The notes: generated from the sequence alone by a model not told the origin. A DNA stretch of 64,000 nt from DASWNP01 sp036399175 (GCA_036399175.1 DASWNP010000026.1:124001-188000); one strand, 5' to 3'. Counted from the stretch's first letter, positions 42,822 through 52,177 are shown. Numbers and translations are program-made.

Positions 42822-43733
42822 TTACGGAACGGCGGGCGAGCCGGTCGGCGCGGGCGTCGCCGAAGTCGCGGGCGGAGCGCTTGTGCCGCCGCCGCTATTC
42901 ATGTTGCCCATGAACATCTGAAGGAACGAGAGCGCGCCTTTTATCTGTTGCTGCACCTGCTCGGCGGTGAGCTGCGTGTAGCCCTGCGGCAGCTCGAAGA
43001 CCGAAGCGGGAACGTCGGTCGAAAGGTTGCGCATCTCCATCGTGGCCGTCGCGCTTGAGACGCCCTGCACGTTGCCGGTCGAGGCGCTCGCGCCCTGCGC
43101 CTTCAAGGGCAGCCCCGTCTCCTTATCGACCCAGACGAACGATTCGCCCTTCACCTCGCCCGCCTGCGTGTTCGTGTTGGTCGCGCCCGCAAAGCGATAC
43201 TTGATAGCCGTGCGCCCGCCTAAGTTTTCCTCGCCCACCTGCTCGACGCCGCGCTGCTTCTGCAACTGCTCAATCATCATGCCCGGCGTCATCGCGCGCG
43301 GGATGCGGAAGCCTGTGGTCTCCTGCGTCAGCTCGAAATACTGCTTGCGCGCGGGCAGGATGACGTAGCTTTTGTCGGCGCGGTCGAGAAAGATTATCTG
43401 GCCGACGCCGGGGACTTTCGTGTCGAGAGCGTAGCGACGGTCAGCGCCGCTTCGCGCCACTTCGATGCTCGTCGAAGCAGCCGCCGCCTGCGACCCTTGA
43501 GTCTGCCCGCTGACGACGTAAGTCGCGCTGTAGCGTTCGGGCTCTCGCGCCGCGATGGTCGGCCCTGCGTCGCTCGCCGGGCTGGTGTTCGCGTTGGCCG
43601 AAGGCGAGGCGTTGACGTTGACGGGAGTCGTGTTCGTGTTGGCGACCGGCGCGTTCGTACAGGATGCGACGGAGGCGGCCAGCAGGACGACAACCACTGC
43701 GCAGAAACCCTTCGATGTTTTCAACAGGCGCAT
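42822..43733 (-). CDS. lipoprotein of unknown function (DUF4412-like)
   Basis: A 303-residue lipoprotein. From ATG 43733 (GAGGAG upstream) a short basic start and hydrophobic core lead to the lipobox VASC at about residue 25, then an Asn/Thr/Pro-rich linker (NTNTTPVNVNASPSANANT). The folded part (about 65-275) contains YVVSGQTQG, IIFLDRADKSYVILPARKQYFEL, GRTAIKYRF and FVWVDKETGLPLKAQ, a pattern shared with DUF4412/LolA-like beta-sheet lipoproteins. It probably sits on the outer membrane's inner leaflet. It is the first gene of a pair with 41981-42802. Confidence 0.7.
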   Translation of the reverse strand: MRLLKTSKGFCAVVVVLLAASVASCTNAPVANTNTTPVNVNASPSANANTSPASDAGPTIAAREPERYSATYVVSGQTQGSQAAAASTSIEVARSGADRRYALDTKVPGVGQIIFLDRADKSYVILPARKQYFELTQETTGFRIPRAMTPGMMIEQLQKQRGVEQVGEENLGGRTAIKYRFAGATNTNTQAGEVKGESFVWVDKETGLPLKAQGASASTGNVQGVSSATATMEMRNLSTDVPASVFELPQGYTQLTAEQVQQQIKGALSFLQMFMGNMNSGGGTSAPPATSATPAPTGSPAVP

Positions 43734-43825
43734 GGAAATATTCTCCTCACTCAACAGAAAGAGTCTGGACGAGCTTCAGATTTTTTCAGGGGGAATAACG
43801 GAGAGGAGAATAGCACAGGAAAAGC

Positions 43826-44266
43826 AAATGATGAATGATGAATGCGGAATGATGAATTGGAATCAGCGCCGATGCTTGGCTGTTCTTGCAGAAGAGACAA
43901 GGATTGCGATTAACTCATTCGCCTCTCTGAATAAATCAGATAACTTAGAGTCAGGAACGATACCAGCTTCAACCAGAAGCTCAAGCCAGTAAATAGTCTC
44001 CTCTAGCTCCTGCAATCCACCTTCAATCTTGCTGATAAACTCGGCAACCGATCTGGCACGCACAGCTTCACGATAATGTGCGCCAACAGAAGTACCACTT
44101 CGTAGAGCCTGTTTACCCAATACCTGAGCTTCAGTCGTTTTAGGCAACGCAGTGTAGAGCCGAACAATACGGAGCGCGAAAAGTTTCGTCCTTGCGCTCA
44201 AATCTTCCTTATCTCTTTTATTCGGCTCTGACTCATTCATCATTCATCATTCCGCATTCATCATTT
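43826..44266. mobile_element. putative S23-type element: inverted heptad arms around a four-helix-bundle gene
   Basis: Left arm 43826-43858 is A-AATGATG-AATGATG-AATGCGG-AATGATG-AATT. Right arm 44233-44266, in reverse complement, is A-AATGATG-AATGCGG-AATGATG-AATGATG-AATGA. Between them lies a single S23-type gene whose first codons (MMNE) are encoded by the right arm and whose stop is four bases from the left arm. The same modules form the solo hairpins at 7573, 21544 and 34755. S23 genes within inverted repeats are known from 23S rRNA intervening sequences; here the host site is an intergenic region. The interior is AT-richer than its flanks. Confidence 0.6.
43863..44243 (-). CDS. four-helix-bundle protein, S23/TIGR02436 type
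   Basis: A 126-residue all-helical protein. Helix 1 contains LSARTKLFALRIVRLYTAL, helix 2 VLGKQALRSGTSVGAHYREAVRA, helix 3 EFISKIEGGLQELEETIYWLELLVEAG and helix 4 LSDLFREANELIAILVSS. This is the pattern of the S23 family first found in 23S rRNA intervening sequences and related in fold to the Avd protein of diversity-generating retroelements. The family probably forms basic pentameric barrels that bind nucleic acid; no catalytic site is expected. No reverse transcriptase or target gene is present. The start codon is in the inverted repeat arm. It lies between tdk (27 bases away) and a lipoprotein gene. Confidence 0.88.
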   Translation of the reverse strand: MMNESEPNKRDKEDLSARTKLFALRIVRLYTALPKTTEAQVLGKQALRSGTSVGAHYREAVRARSVAEFISKIEGGLQELEETIYWLELLVEAGIVPDSKLSDLFREANELIAILVSSARTAKHRR

Positions 44267-44270
44267 GTTT

Positions 44271-44903
44271 TCAGTCTGCTGCTTCGGTGATGTGTGAAGT
44301 GGGGGCGTCGGCGTGGGGGACGAAGCAGCGGCGGCAGCGCGCCTCGTAGGCGTCGGATGCGCCGACGACGACGCGGCCTTCGACCTCGACGGTGCGCTGG
44401 GAATAGTTGGCGGGCTGGCCGCAGCGAACGCAGATGGCGTGCGTCTTGGTGATGTATTCGGCGATGGCGAGCAGTTGGGGCATCGGCTCGAAGGGGCGTC
44501 CGGTGTAGTCCTGATCGAGCCCGGCGATGATGACGCGCACGCCGCGCCCGGCCAGCTCGTTTGCCACTGCGACCAGTTCCCTGTCGAAGAACTGTCCCTC
44601 GTCGATGCCGACCACGTCGGTCGAAGATTCGACGAGCGAGAGCAGCTCGGCAGCCGACTCGACCGCCGTCGATTCGTGTCGCATCTCCGAATGCGAAACG
44701 ATGTGCTCGGTGGAAAAACGCGTGTCGATTTTGGGCTTGAAGACCTGCACCTTGAGACGCGCGATGCGCGCACGGCGCAGGCGTCGAATCAACTCTTCGG
44801 ACTTGCCGGAGAACATCGAGCCCGCGATAACCTCAATCCAACCGGGCGTCGTGCGCAGGTGCGCCAGATGCTCGTCGTTTCCTTCTGCCATCAATCTATC
44901 CAT
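44271..44903 (-). CDS. tdk: thymidine kinase
   Basis: A 210-residue type II thymidine kinase. The P-loop is GSMFSGKSEELIRR (about 28-41), Walker B is GIDEGQFFD with the catalytic Glu, and the zinc site is CVRCG with CRRC about 30 residues later. A lasso-loop segment (GQPANYSQRTVEVEG) separates them. It phosphorylates thymidine to dTMP in the salvage pathway. ATG 44903 has AAGGA seven bases upstream; an ATG four codons later is possible. It ends 4 bases from the S23 element's right arm. Confidence 0.95.
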   Translation of the reverse strand: MDRLMAEGNDEHLAHLRTTPGWIEVIAGSMFSGKSEELIRRLRRARIARLKVQVFKPKIDTRFSTEHIVSHSEMRHESTAVESAAELLSLVESSTDVVGIDEGQFFDRELVAVANELAGRGVRVIIAGLDQDYTGRPFEPMPQLLAIAEYITKTHAICVRCGQPANYSQRTVEVEGRVVVGASDAYEARCRRCFVPHADAPTSHITEAAD

Positions 44904-44930
44904 GTATCAAGTCCTTATCTAAAACTTCAG

Positions 44931-45106
44931 ACCATAGACCATAGACGATGGACGATGGACGATGGCCGGAAGTTGTCCGCCGCGCGGGCGACGGCTGAAG
45001 TCCTCGAACTCTCATCACGTTCTCTTTCATCATCCAAAGTCGTTAAAGCTCTCGTCCATCGTCTATGGTCTATCGTCCATCGTCTGCTTCATCGTCCATC
45101 GTCCGT
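44931..45106. repeat. heptad-module inverted arms, ACGATGG/ACCATAG set
   Basis: 44931-44965 is ACCATAG-ACCATAG-ACGATGG-ACGATGG-ACGATGG. About 85 bases later, 45051-45106 carries the same modules in inverse orientation (reverse complement ACGATGG-ACGATGA, then ACGATGG-ACGATAG-ACCATAG-ACGATGG). Module order is shuffled between the arms. The stop codon and last residues (TDDGR) of the XTP/ITPase gene are encoded inside the right part. It lies between that gene and tdk. Confidence 0.75.
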
Positions 45107-45667
45107 GTAAATCTGCGCGTTGTAGAAGGGGGCGAAGGCGGCGATGAGGGCGGCCTCGAAGCTCATGGAGCGCGTGAGCAGGTCGCGCGAGAGAACGCCC
45201 CATGCCCCCTGACGGCTGCGCACGTCGAACTCGCCGGCCACTTCGTCTATCACCTCGCCCAGCTCGCGGCTGCTGCGCTCGACGCGGCGGACAATCTCTG
45301 CGGGCACGGTCATGGAAGGGGCAGCGCCGAAGCAGTTGCGCACGCCGTCGGTGGCGTAAGCCCAGCCGCGCAGGAAGGTGTGGCGAGCGCCGTCGAGCGT
45401 TATCGAATGGAAGCCGCCTTCGAGGCCGACGTAGAGCTGCGCTTCCTGTTGCTCCTTTGACAAAAGCTCGCGCACGGCCTCGGCGCGCTCGCGCGCCCCG
45501 CGCATGAGCTGTACGTCTGTGAAAGGCATGGCCGGAATGCTCGTCTCGACGGGGCGCGCGAAAAGCTCGACCCTGCCCCAGAGGCCATCGACCGCCGCGA
45601 TGCGTGCGCAGGCGGCGTGGACGGCCATAATCTTGGCTGCGCGTGCGGAGCCGAGGGCGATTTTCAT
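45089..45667 (-). CDS. inosine/xanthosine triphosphatase (YjjX/DUF84 type)
   Basis: A 192-residue house-cleaning NTPase. The start MKIALGSARAAKIMAVHAAC and the segments ETSIPAMPFTDVQLMRGARERA and YVGLEGGF are the YjjX/DUF84 family pattern; GLEGG is part of the substrate and metal pocket. It hydrolyses non-canonical ITP/XTP to monophosphates and so protects nucleic acids. ATG 45667 begins exactly at the conserved domain; the frame open to 45754 adds an Arg-rich stretch and is rejected. The C-terminal residues come from the heptad repeat. Confidence 0.88.
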   Translation of the reverse strand: MKIALGSARAAKIMAVHAACARIAAVDGLWGRVELFARPVETSIPAMPFTDVQLMRGARERAEAVRELLSKEQQEAQLYVGLEGGFHSITLDGARHTFLRGWAYATDGVRNCFGAAPSMTVPAEIVRRVERSSRELGEVIDEVAGEFDVRSRQGAWGVLSRDLLTRSMSFEAALIAAFAPFYNAQIYTDDGR

Positions 45668-45982
45668 TCGAGAGACATCGTCAAAAGGTTTGGTGCGGAG
45701 TCGGCGGCGGCGGCGACTCGGGCGGCGACTATCCAACTCGCGCCGCTCGGTCAAGCAGGACGCGCGGGCACTCTATAACAGACCGGCGCGAGAGGTCAAA
45801 AGCAGAGAGCGCGTGGAGGCGGAATGAAGCGAAGAGTAGAAGGGCGGGATGAGGTGAAGAGTAAACGAAGGCTCGCCCGGCTGCGAACCGTATCACTCGT
45901 CCTCGAAGCTCGATGGGGAGAGAGCTTTCGAGGGCTGAGTTTTCGGGTCGCAGCCGGGCGAGCGTCGCGCGTATTTTAACCG

Positions 45983-48900
45983 CTAGCGGTTATGCGGCAC
46001 TGTCACAGCGACGTTCCGGGTCGTGGTGTTGCCGGACGAGTCGGTGGCAGTGATGGTGATGGTGTAGATGCGGCCTGTGCCTCCGCCCGCGCGTTCGGCG
46101 CGCAGACGCAGGCGGTTCGCATCAATTATCTCCCAGTCGGGCGCGGTGTCGCCGTCGCCCGTGCCGTTGAGCGGCTCGTTGCTCGAAACGCTCAACGAGC
46201 GCGTGATTGACGACGCGGCGGTGCAGTTATCGCCGAAGTTGTAACTGACCGTCACGTCAATCATCTTGTGATTCGCCGGCCAGAGACTATTCGGGCTGGC
46301 CGAGACGTTGGTGATGGAAGGCGCTTGCTGGTCGCCGACGGCGACGGTCTGCAAGGCCGAGGCCGTGTTGCCGGACGTGTCGGTAGCCGTCCATGTGATG
46401 GTGGTCGTGCCGACGGGGTAGGGCGCGTTGAGCGCCTGCGCGTCGCTGCGCGTGCCGACGATGGAGGCTATCGAGCAGTTGTCGCCGGCCGTCGCCGTGC
46501 CGGGGTCGAGCGCTCCCGAACAGGCGTTCGCGTCGTTGGCCGCCGAGACGTTCGGCGGAGCGACGACGGAGGGGTTCTCTCCGTCGTTGACCGTCACGTT
46601 GAAGGCGGCGTTCGTGGTGCTGTTGTCCTGCCGCGTGCCGGTGAAGGTGACGGGCGTGGTGCCGACGGGGAAGAGCGAGCCGGAAGCGTGGCTGCCGGTG
46701 ACGACGCCGCAGCTACCTGTGATGGTAGGCGAAGCGAAGCTGACGAACGCGCCGCACGCGCCCGCGTCGTTCGCCTGCACGATGTCGGCGGGCACGCCGA
46801 GCGTGCACTGCGAGAAAGCGCAGAACGGGTCGGCGGTCGTGATGCTCAGACTCCAGCCGCCGGAGATACTGCCGACATCCGTGCCCGCGTCGTCAACCAC
46901 GTAGAGACTCCAGTTGCCGTTCGGGCTGAGGTTGTTGAAGACCGACAACGTCGAGCCGTAGGGCGCAGCCGGAGCGGGTGCGGGGAAGACATCGCCCGTG
47001 CCGCTATTGGTCGGGCGGAAAGTGCCTGAGACGACTGCCGCGCCGATGGCGGGCGCTGTGTCGTCGAAGGTGATGTTGGTGTTGACGGCATCCGTTCCGC
47101 TGCCCATGTCGGACATGAGGATAATCTTCTGTCCGTTGGGGGCGACGAGCAGGATGTCAACGTCGCCGGGGAAGGTGTGGCTGAAGCCTCGAAGCGTAGC
47201 CGTCACCTTCGTCACCGTGCCGGTGACGCCGGAGATGTTGATGTTTGAAGGATAGGGGTTGGAGGGTGCGCCCGTAGAAGCGCCGGTGCCTGACCCGGGA
47301 ATAGCGATGCTGGCCGGGTTTGAACCCGTCGTGCCGCCGACGACGGTCGAGCCAAGTCGGACGGGGAACGAGACCATGCCGAGATTGGTCGAGCCGTCCT
47401 GCAACTGGAAGGTGGCGGTGATGATGTCGCCGCAGTTGCCGCTCGGGACGAAGGTGAAGTTCTTCGAGACGGCTGCGCCGATGGGACTGAGCACGCCGTA
47501 GCTCTGCGAGCCGCTCGGCGCGTTGACGCCGCCGCCGGGCTGAAGCGTGGCGACGAGGTTCGAGGTCAGACCCGTGCCGACGTTCTGAAGCGGGAAGCTC
47601 ATCGTGACGGTCTCGTCCGGGTCGGGCGCGTTGTTCGCGGGAGACGCGCTCTCGGAGACGACCGTCGCGGGCGGGACGGCGTTGATGACGGGCGTGCCCG
47701 AGACGCCGCAGCAGTAGTAAAGCTGCTTCGTGATTTGCAGTTGGACGCAGCCGAGCGTGCCCACGTCAGCCGCGCCCGTGTCCGCCACGCGCAGCTTCCA
47801 AGTGCCGTTCATCTCCTTGCCGTTGAGGGCGGAGAGCGGCGAGTCGGGCTTGAAGCTGGCGGCGAAGGGAGCGACGCCCGAAGCGATGGTGTTGGTCGCC
47901 GAGTCGTCGAAGACGGTCGGCGTGCCGGAGCAATTGTTAGCGCCTGTGCCGAAGTTGTCGCCGCTGCTGCCGCGATTGTTCGAGAGCGCAACCGAAGTTC
48001 CGTCGGGAGCAATCAGGCTCAGGACGAGGTCGCCGTCGAAGGTGTGATTGAGGCGGACGCTGACGTTCACGTCGCCGATGAAGCCCGTGTCCGAGACGTT
48101 GAAGGGAATGTCAATCGTACTCACGTCGGGGAGCGCGATGGAGACGTTGCCCGTCCCGGCGCTGATGGGCGAGCCGATGCTCGTCGGCGCTCCGACCTGT
48201 AGGACGTAAGTCTTCGTGACGGAGCCGAGGCTGCTGTCGATGTCGATGGTGAGCGTTATCTTGTCGCCGCAGGCGGCGGAAGAGGGAACGGTGTAGGTCA
48301 GGTTGCGCGTCTCGCTCGCGCCAGCAGAGATGTCGCCGTAGCTGGCCGAGCCGCCGCCGACGATTGAGGCGGTCGCGCCCGTCGCGTCGGTGTCGGAGAG
48401 CGGGTTGTTCAACTGAACGGCCAGCTCGATTGCCTCGCCGGGGTCGGCGTAGCCGCCGAAGTCGCATGAGTCACTGGCGACGGTGACGGTTCCGAGCAGG
48501 AGGTTGGGCACGTCGAAGGATTCGCCGACGGTGATGGGCGTGGTGGCGGCGGGCGTGACGGTCGCGCCGTAGCCCATGCCGCGCGTGGCAAAGCCTGCCC
48601 AGATGTCGGCCTCTTCGGCAGCGCCTCCGCCCGAGGCCGCGCTCGCGGCGAGGATGGAATCGCGCCCGTTCAGCAGTGTCGGGTTCACGGGGTCGAGCTT
48701 CATGCCGTCGGTGACGAGCTGAAGCATGCGCTGGTTTCCGGCGGCGTAGCCCATGCGGTTAATCAGGCGTGCGCGAACTTCGAGAAGCGCCATGCACCAG
48801 ACTTCGCCGATGTTGTGAACGGCGTGAGCCGTGCTTGAGCCGATGGGGCCGCGCGGGAAAGCGCCGTCGGTGAGATTGATTTTGCCCGCGTCGATGTCGG

Positions 48901-50782
48901 CGAAGGTAAGCGGGTTATGCGGCTTGCCGTTTGCGCCGAGGTTAGTCTTGACGGCGTAGGGGAAGCGGCGAATGCCGGAGTAGTAATTGGCGGTGTAGGG
49001 GGTCGGCGCGGTGATGTCGAGCGTCGAGTAGCCGCCGGTCGTGTAGATGCCGTTCACGTCCTCGTCAGCCGAGGAGAGCAGCGAGCGGGCGTAGAAGTCA
49101 GACCAGCCCTCGCCCATGCCCCGGCTCATGTTGGCCGCAAGGCCGGAGGCGTTCGAGTGCAGGCGGTTCGATGTGCCGTGCGTCAGCTCGTGGATGAGAA
49201 TCTCCTGGTCGAGCCCGGAGGTGCGGTCAGGGTTCGGCCCGTCGAAGATGTACATCTGCATCTGACCGGAAGAGCCGTCGGCGGGCGTAAAGAAGTTGGC
49301 ATTGCTCGTGCCGGAGTAGTCCTGACCTTCGGCGCGCACGCGGTCGTTGCCGAGGCCGCCGCGACCGTAGTTGTTCTGCTGGAAGTTGCGCGCCGCCTCG
49401 GTGAAGCCGAGCTGGTAGAGACGGTCGTGATAGCGATTCGTCCAGAAGAACATGTTGACGATTTCGCCGAGGCGATAGTTTATGCCGGTCGGCGACTGGC
49501 CGGGCGCGACGATGCCGGGCGCGGGGTCGTATGAGTAGACGAAGTTGCGCGTGGCCGAGACGGGGCGGCTGGCGGCGTCGATGCCGTCGGGCGAAACTAA
49601 GTCCATACCGGCATCGACGTTGTTGCCGGTCGTGGTCGTCACGCCGTCGTTCAGCCACGGGTCGGTCGAGGCAAGCTCGCTGATGAGCGTGAAGGTAGTG
49701 CGCGGGACGGCTGGCGGCTGCACGGGCGCGCTCGGCAGAGAGTTCGAGGGCGAGAGCGGCGCGGGGCTGTCGGAGTCGTAGACGCTGTAGGTGGCCGTCT
49801 GCGTCTGGTGGTCGGCGATGCTTTTACGGAAGAAGAGCTGTCCGTCTTCGGCATCGACGATGGTGTAGAAAGCGTCCGACTCCTGCCAGAGCGTCATCGA
49901 CCATGAGAGGGCGACGAGGCCGGAGTCGAGCGGGAAGTAGACCAGCTCGATTTTCGTGTCGCCTGCGAAAGCGCCGCCGCCGTAGACGAAGCTCCCGCCG
50001 TCCTCTGATGATTCCTTGAGCACAAGCTCGTTCGGGTTGACCTCGACGCCGATGGTCGCCGCCGCGCGTGCGATGGCTTCGGGCGCGGAGATGCCGGGTC
50101 GGCTGCTCAGTTCTTTCTCGTCAACGTCGGGCGCGAGCGCGCCCGTCGTCTGCACCAGCTCGCCCTCGGGCGTGAGTGCGGCGAGCAGCTCGCCCTGAAA
50201 GACGGGGATGTCGTTCAGGCGTTGTTCGAGAGAGACCCAGGAGAGATTCCCCGAAGGGTTGGTGTATTCAGCCCTCTTTCTGAGACGCCCGACCTGCTTG
50301 GCCGTGAGGCCGTAGAGATTTTCGTTGGCCGAGAGGAAGCGGCGCACGATGCGCTCGTGTGCCTCGGCGGAACGCCCGGTCAGACGCCTGCGCCCCTTCT
50401 CCGTGCCGACGATTTCGGGCGCTTCCATAAAGTCGCTCTCTTTGACGCGCAAGCCCTCAATCTGTCCGGCGAGGCGTTCGCGCGCATCTTTCATGCGCTG
50501 GTGGCGTCCGGCCTTCTTCTGCTTGCGCTCGTGGCTCGAACGCTCCTGATGGCGTTCTCGCTTCAGTTGCGCGGCCTTCGAGACGTTGCCGCGAATGTCG
50601 TAATTCTCCGGCCCCGTCGGCTGCTCTTCCTGCTCGGCCTGGCGTCGAGAGCTTTGGCTCGCCACCGGCGGCGTGAAATTCCAGACGAGGGAAAACATGA
50701 TAAGGGGAATGGCAAAGGTCAGCAGAAGTCTCTTGAAAGTGGAATAACGATGCAGGGGTGACTTTGGGGGATACTGTTTCAT
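45983..50782 (-). CDS. secreted M36 (fungalysin-type) metalloprotease with P-domains and HYR-like repeats
   Basis: A 1599-residue exported protease. AAGGAGAG precedes ATG 50782; a signal segment spans about 18-43. An inhibitor propeptide (FTP-like; QRLNDIPVFQGELLAAL) leads to the M36 zinc site HELTH at 531-535 and the third ligand Glu in GMGEGWSDFYA (about 558). After the catalytic region (to about 730) come beta domains, two proprotein-convertase P-like domains (about 890-1014 and 1157-1314, with HTFDGDLVLSLIAPDG and HTFPGDVDILLVAPNG) and HYR-like immunoglobulin repeats to the end (GTTTITWTATDTSGN). It probably degrades extracellular protein. A putative promoter lies far upstream (51247-51273). 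Confidence 0.93.
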   Translation of the reverse strand: MKQYPPKSPLHRYSTFKRLLLTFAIPLIMFSLVWNFTPPVASQSSRRQAEQEEQPTGPENYDIRGNVSKAAQLKRERHQERSSHERKQKKAGRHQRMKDARERLAGQIEGLRVKESDFMEAPEIVGTEKGRRRLTGRSAEAHERIVRRFLSANENLYGLTAKQVGRLRKRAEYTNPSGNLSWVSLEQRLNDIPVFQGELLAALTPEGELVQTTGALAPDVDEKELSSRPGISAPEAIARAAATIGVEVNPNELVLKESSEDGGSFVYGGGAFAGDTKIELVYFPLDSGLVALSWSMTLWQESDAFYTIVDAEDGQLFFRKSIADHQTQTATYSVYDSDSPAPLSPSNSLPSAPVQPPAVPRTTFTLISELASTDPWLNDGVTTTTGNNVDAGMDLVSPDGIDAASRPVSATRNFVYSYDPAPGIVAPGQSPTGINYRLGEIVNMFFWTNRYHDRLYQLGFTEAARNFQQNNYGRGGLGNDRVRAEGQDYSGTSNANFFTPADGSSGQMQMYIFDGPNPDRTSGLDQEILIHELTHGTSNRLHSNASGLAANMSRGMGEGWSDFYARSLLSSADEDVNGIYTTGGYSTLDITAPTPYTANYYSGIRRFPYAVKTNLGANGKPHNPLTFADIDAGKINLTDGAFPRGPIGSSTAHAVHNIGEVWCMALLEVRARLINRMGYAAGNQRMLQLVTDGMKLDPVNPTLLNGRDSILAASAASGGGAAEEADIWAGFATRGMGYGATVTPAATTPITVGESFDVPNLLLGTVTVASDSCDFGGYADPGEAIELAVQLNNPLSDTDATGATASIVGGGSASYGDISAGASETRNLTYTVPSSAACGDKITLTIDIDSSLGSVTKTYVLQVGAPTSIGSPISAGTGNVSIALPDVSTIDIPFNVSDTGFIGDVNVSVRLNHTFDGDLVLSLIAPDGTSVALSNNRGSSGDNFGTGANNCSGTPTVFDDSATNTIASGVAPFAASFKPDSPLSALNGKEMNGTWKLRVADTGAADVGTLGCVQLQITKQLYYCCGVSGTPVINAVPPATVVSESASPANNAPDPDETVTMSFPLQNVGTGLTSNLVATLQPGGGVNAPSGSQSYGVLSPIGAAVSKNFTFVPSGNCGDIITATFQLQDGSTNLGMVSFPVRLGSTVVGGTTGSNPASIAIPGSGTGASTGAPSNPYPSNINISGVTGTVTKVTATLRGFSHTFPGDVDILLVAPNGQKIILMSDMGSGTDAVNTNITFDDTAPAIGAAVVSGTFRPTNSGTGDVFPAPAPAAPYGSTLSVFNNLSPNGNWSLYVVDDAGTDVGSISGGWSLSITTADPFCAFSQCTLGVPADIVQANDAGACGAFVSFASPTITGSCGVVTGSHASGSLFPVGTTPVTFTGTRQDNSTTNAAFNVTVNDGENPSVVAPPNVSAANDANACSGALDPGTATAGDNCSIASIVGTRSDAQALNAPYPVGTTTITWTATDTSGNTASALQTVAVGDQQAPSITNVSASPNSLWPANHKMIDVTVSYNFGDNCTAASSITRSLSVSSNEPLNGTGDGDTAPDWEIIDANRLRLRAERAGGGTGRIYTITITATDSSGNTTTRNVAVTVPHNR

Positions 50783-51423
50783 CTGGGCTCTCCTTGGAGG
50801 GTTGGAAGCAATACGGGAAACCTGTTTTCCGGCTCTTTCGCCGTCCGGTCTTCGAGGTCTCAGCACACGACTGCCGGGTCAGCGTTCGACACACAGATTG
50901 AGCCCTTCGCCTCTTGCTTGGGGGCGCAGCGTCGGGTCTCTTTTGTGTGCGTTATATTTGGCTCATGGAGGGTCTTAACCGGCGATGCGCGGATAGAGAG
51001 ACGGCCTCGACTCGGTCGTCCGAGCGTCGCCGCCGTAGCTACTAACGGTGCCTCAGACGAAGGCAGAAACTTCTCTCGCCCGCCTCTGAGTGAGAACCGG
51101 TAAGACTGTCTGGTAAAGCTCAACACACTCATCCGAAATTGCGAGGAAGGATGCGCGTGCGAAACTGTTTGTGGACTTCTGAGAGGAATGACCGATGTCA
51201 AAACCCGGGGCAAATCAATCCACCGACCCAATGCATGAGGCGGCACACTATACTCTCCGCCCAATCATGTCAATAGAAATCTTGCCCTCTGACCGCTTAT
51301 CACTTTCAGGAACGACCGGAAGTCGAGAGTATTCTCAGGCGAGAGAAGGGGGCGACGACTCGTGCGTCGGCTTCAAGCGCAAGAGTCAGTCCTCGCGTGT
51401 GGAAGCGTCTCAGTGGAAGCGTC
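50783..51423. other. intergenic region upstream of the protease
   Basis: 641 bases without a convincing gene. A minus-strand promoter-like set with an upstream element lies at 51247-51307 and would give a leader of about 460 bases before the protease start. Confidence 0.4.
51247..51307 (-). promoter_or_regulatory. promoter-like site with AAAGTGATAAGCGGTC element
   Basis: On the minus strand a perfect TTGACA (51268-51273) is followed by TATAGT (51247-51252, 15-base spacing; TAGTGT at 17 is the alternative). Seventeen bases upstream of the -35 lies AAAGTGATAAGCGGTC (51291-51306), matching the element at 33631-33646 at 15 of 16 positions. Confidence 0.5.
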
Positions 51424-51903
51424 TCAAAGGCCGGGCGGCTTGGGGCCGACTTTCCATCCCTCTCGAATCTTCTGCTGAACCGACGCGTGATGCTCTCGCG
51501 TCCTCTGGTCTTTCACGCCCTTCGGAATCAGCAGACGCCCGCACGCCCACGCCGCCACGCCTCCGACCATCCCCAACGCCGCCATCGCTTTCAGCAGAGC
51601 CCGCCAGTAATCCGTCGCCCAATCGAAGCCGACCGCAGAGAGAATCAGGAGCGATGCCACGGTTCCCATCAGCAGCCCGAAGATGCCGCCGCGCGCCACC
51701 AGGCCTTCCACGCGGTCGTGCACGGACTTACATCTCGCGCAACGAGGAACGCCGACAGTGGTAGAGTCCGACACCTCGTAGCGGCGACCCTTAAAGCCGC
51801 CCTTGTGCATCTCCACGACAGCCGCGCACGCCTTATCTGCCAGCGCCTCTTCGCAGAACCAGCAGCGTTTCTTCTGCTCTCGGCTATCCTTCTCGACTCT
51901 CAT
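51424..51903 (-). CDS. zinc-knuckle membrane protein of unknown function
   Basis: A 159-residue protein with CWFCEEALADKAC near the start and CARCKSVHDR at about 54-63, together likely one Cys4 zinc site in the cytoplasm. Two hydrophobic helices follow (GGIFGLLMGTVASLLILSAVG and LLKAMAALGMVGGVAAWACG), then a basic tail. No family was recognised. It is monocistronic in appearance and its ribosome site is weak. Confidence 0.65.
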   Translation of the reverse strand: MRVEKDSREQKKRCWFCEEALADKACAAVVEMHKGGFKGRRYEVSDSTTVGVPRCARCKSVHDRVEGLVARGGIFGLLMGTVASLLILSAVGFDWATDYWRALLKAMAALGMVGGVAAWACGRLLIPKGVKDQRTREHHASVQQKIREGWKVGPKPPGL

Positions 51904-52177
51904 CCTGATAGAAACGCCTTCGCTCGAATCCTGAATGCCACTCGACCCGGCGGCGAGACCTCTGAACGCTTTGGCTAGCTCCGCCGAACGGCAAGATTAT
52001 ATCTTAGCTACTGCGAAGGCCGCGTTTCTTCCGGAAGCGGGCGGGCTCGCACCGTTTGCGCTCTGACGTGGATTGCTGTCTTGCTTGACATTCGACGCGC
52101 CGCTTGTAATGCTCTCTCTATCAGAACATGCCAGAAGAAACGTGCCGGTTTCCCCTGTCGTCAGGAGGTTAAGAGAA

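Noticed and set aside
43826..44266. Reading the S23-type gene with its repeats as part of a diversity-generating retroelement
   Set aside because: No reverse transcriptase, template repeat or variable target gene is in the window; only the helper-type fold is shared.
50783..50866. 28-residue extension of the M36 protease
   Set aside because: ATG 50782 has a strong ribosome site and is followed directly by a signal peptide; the extension has neither.
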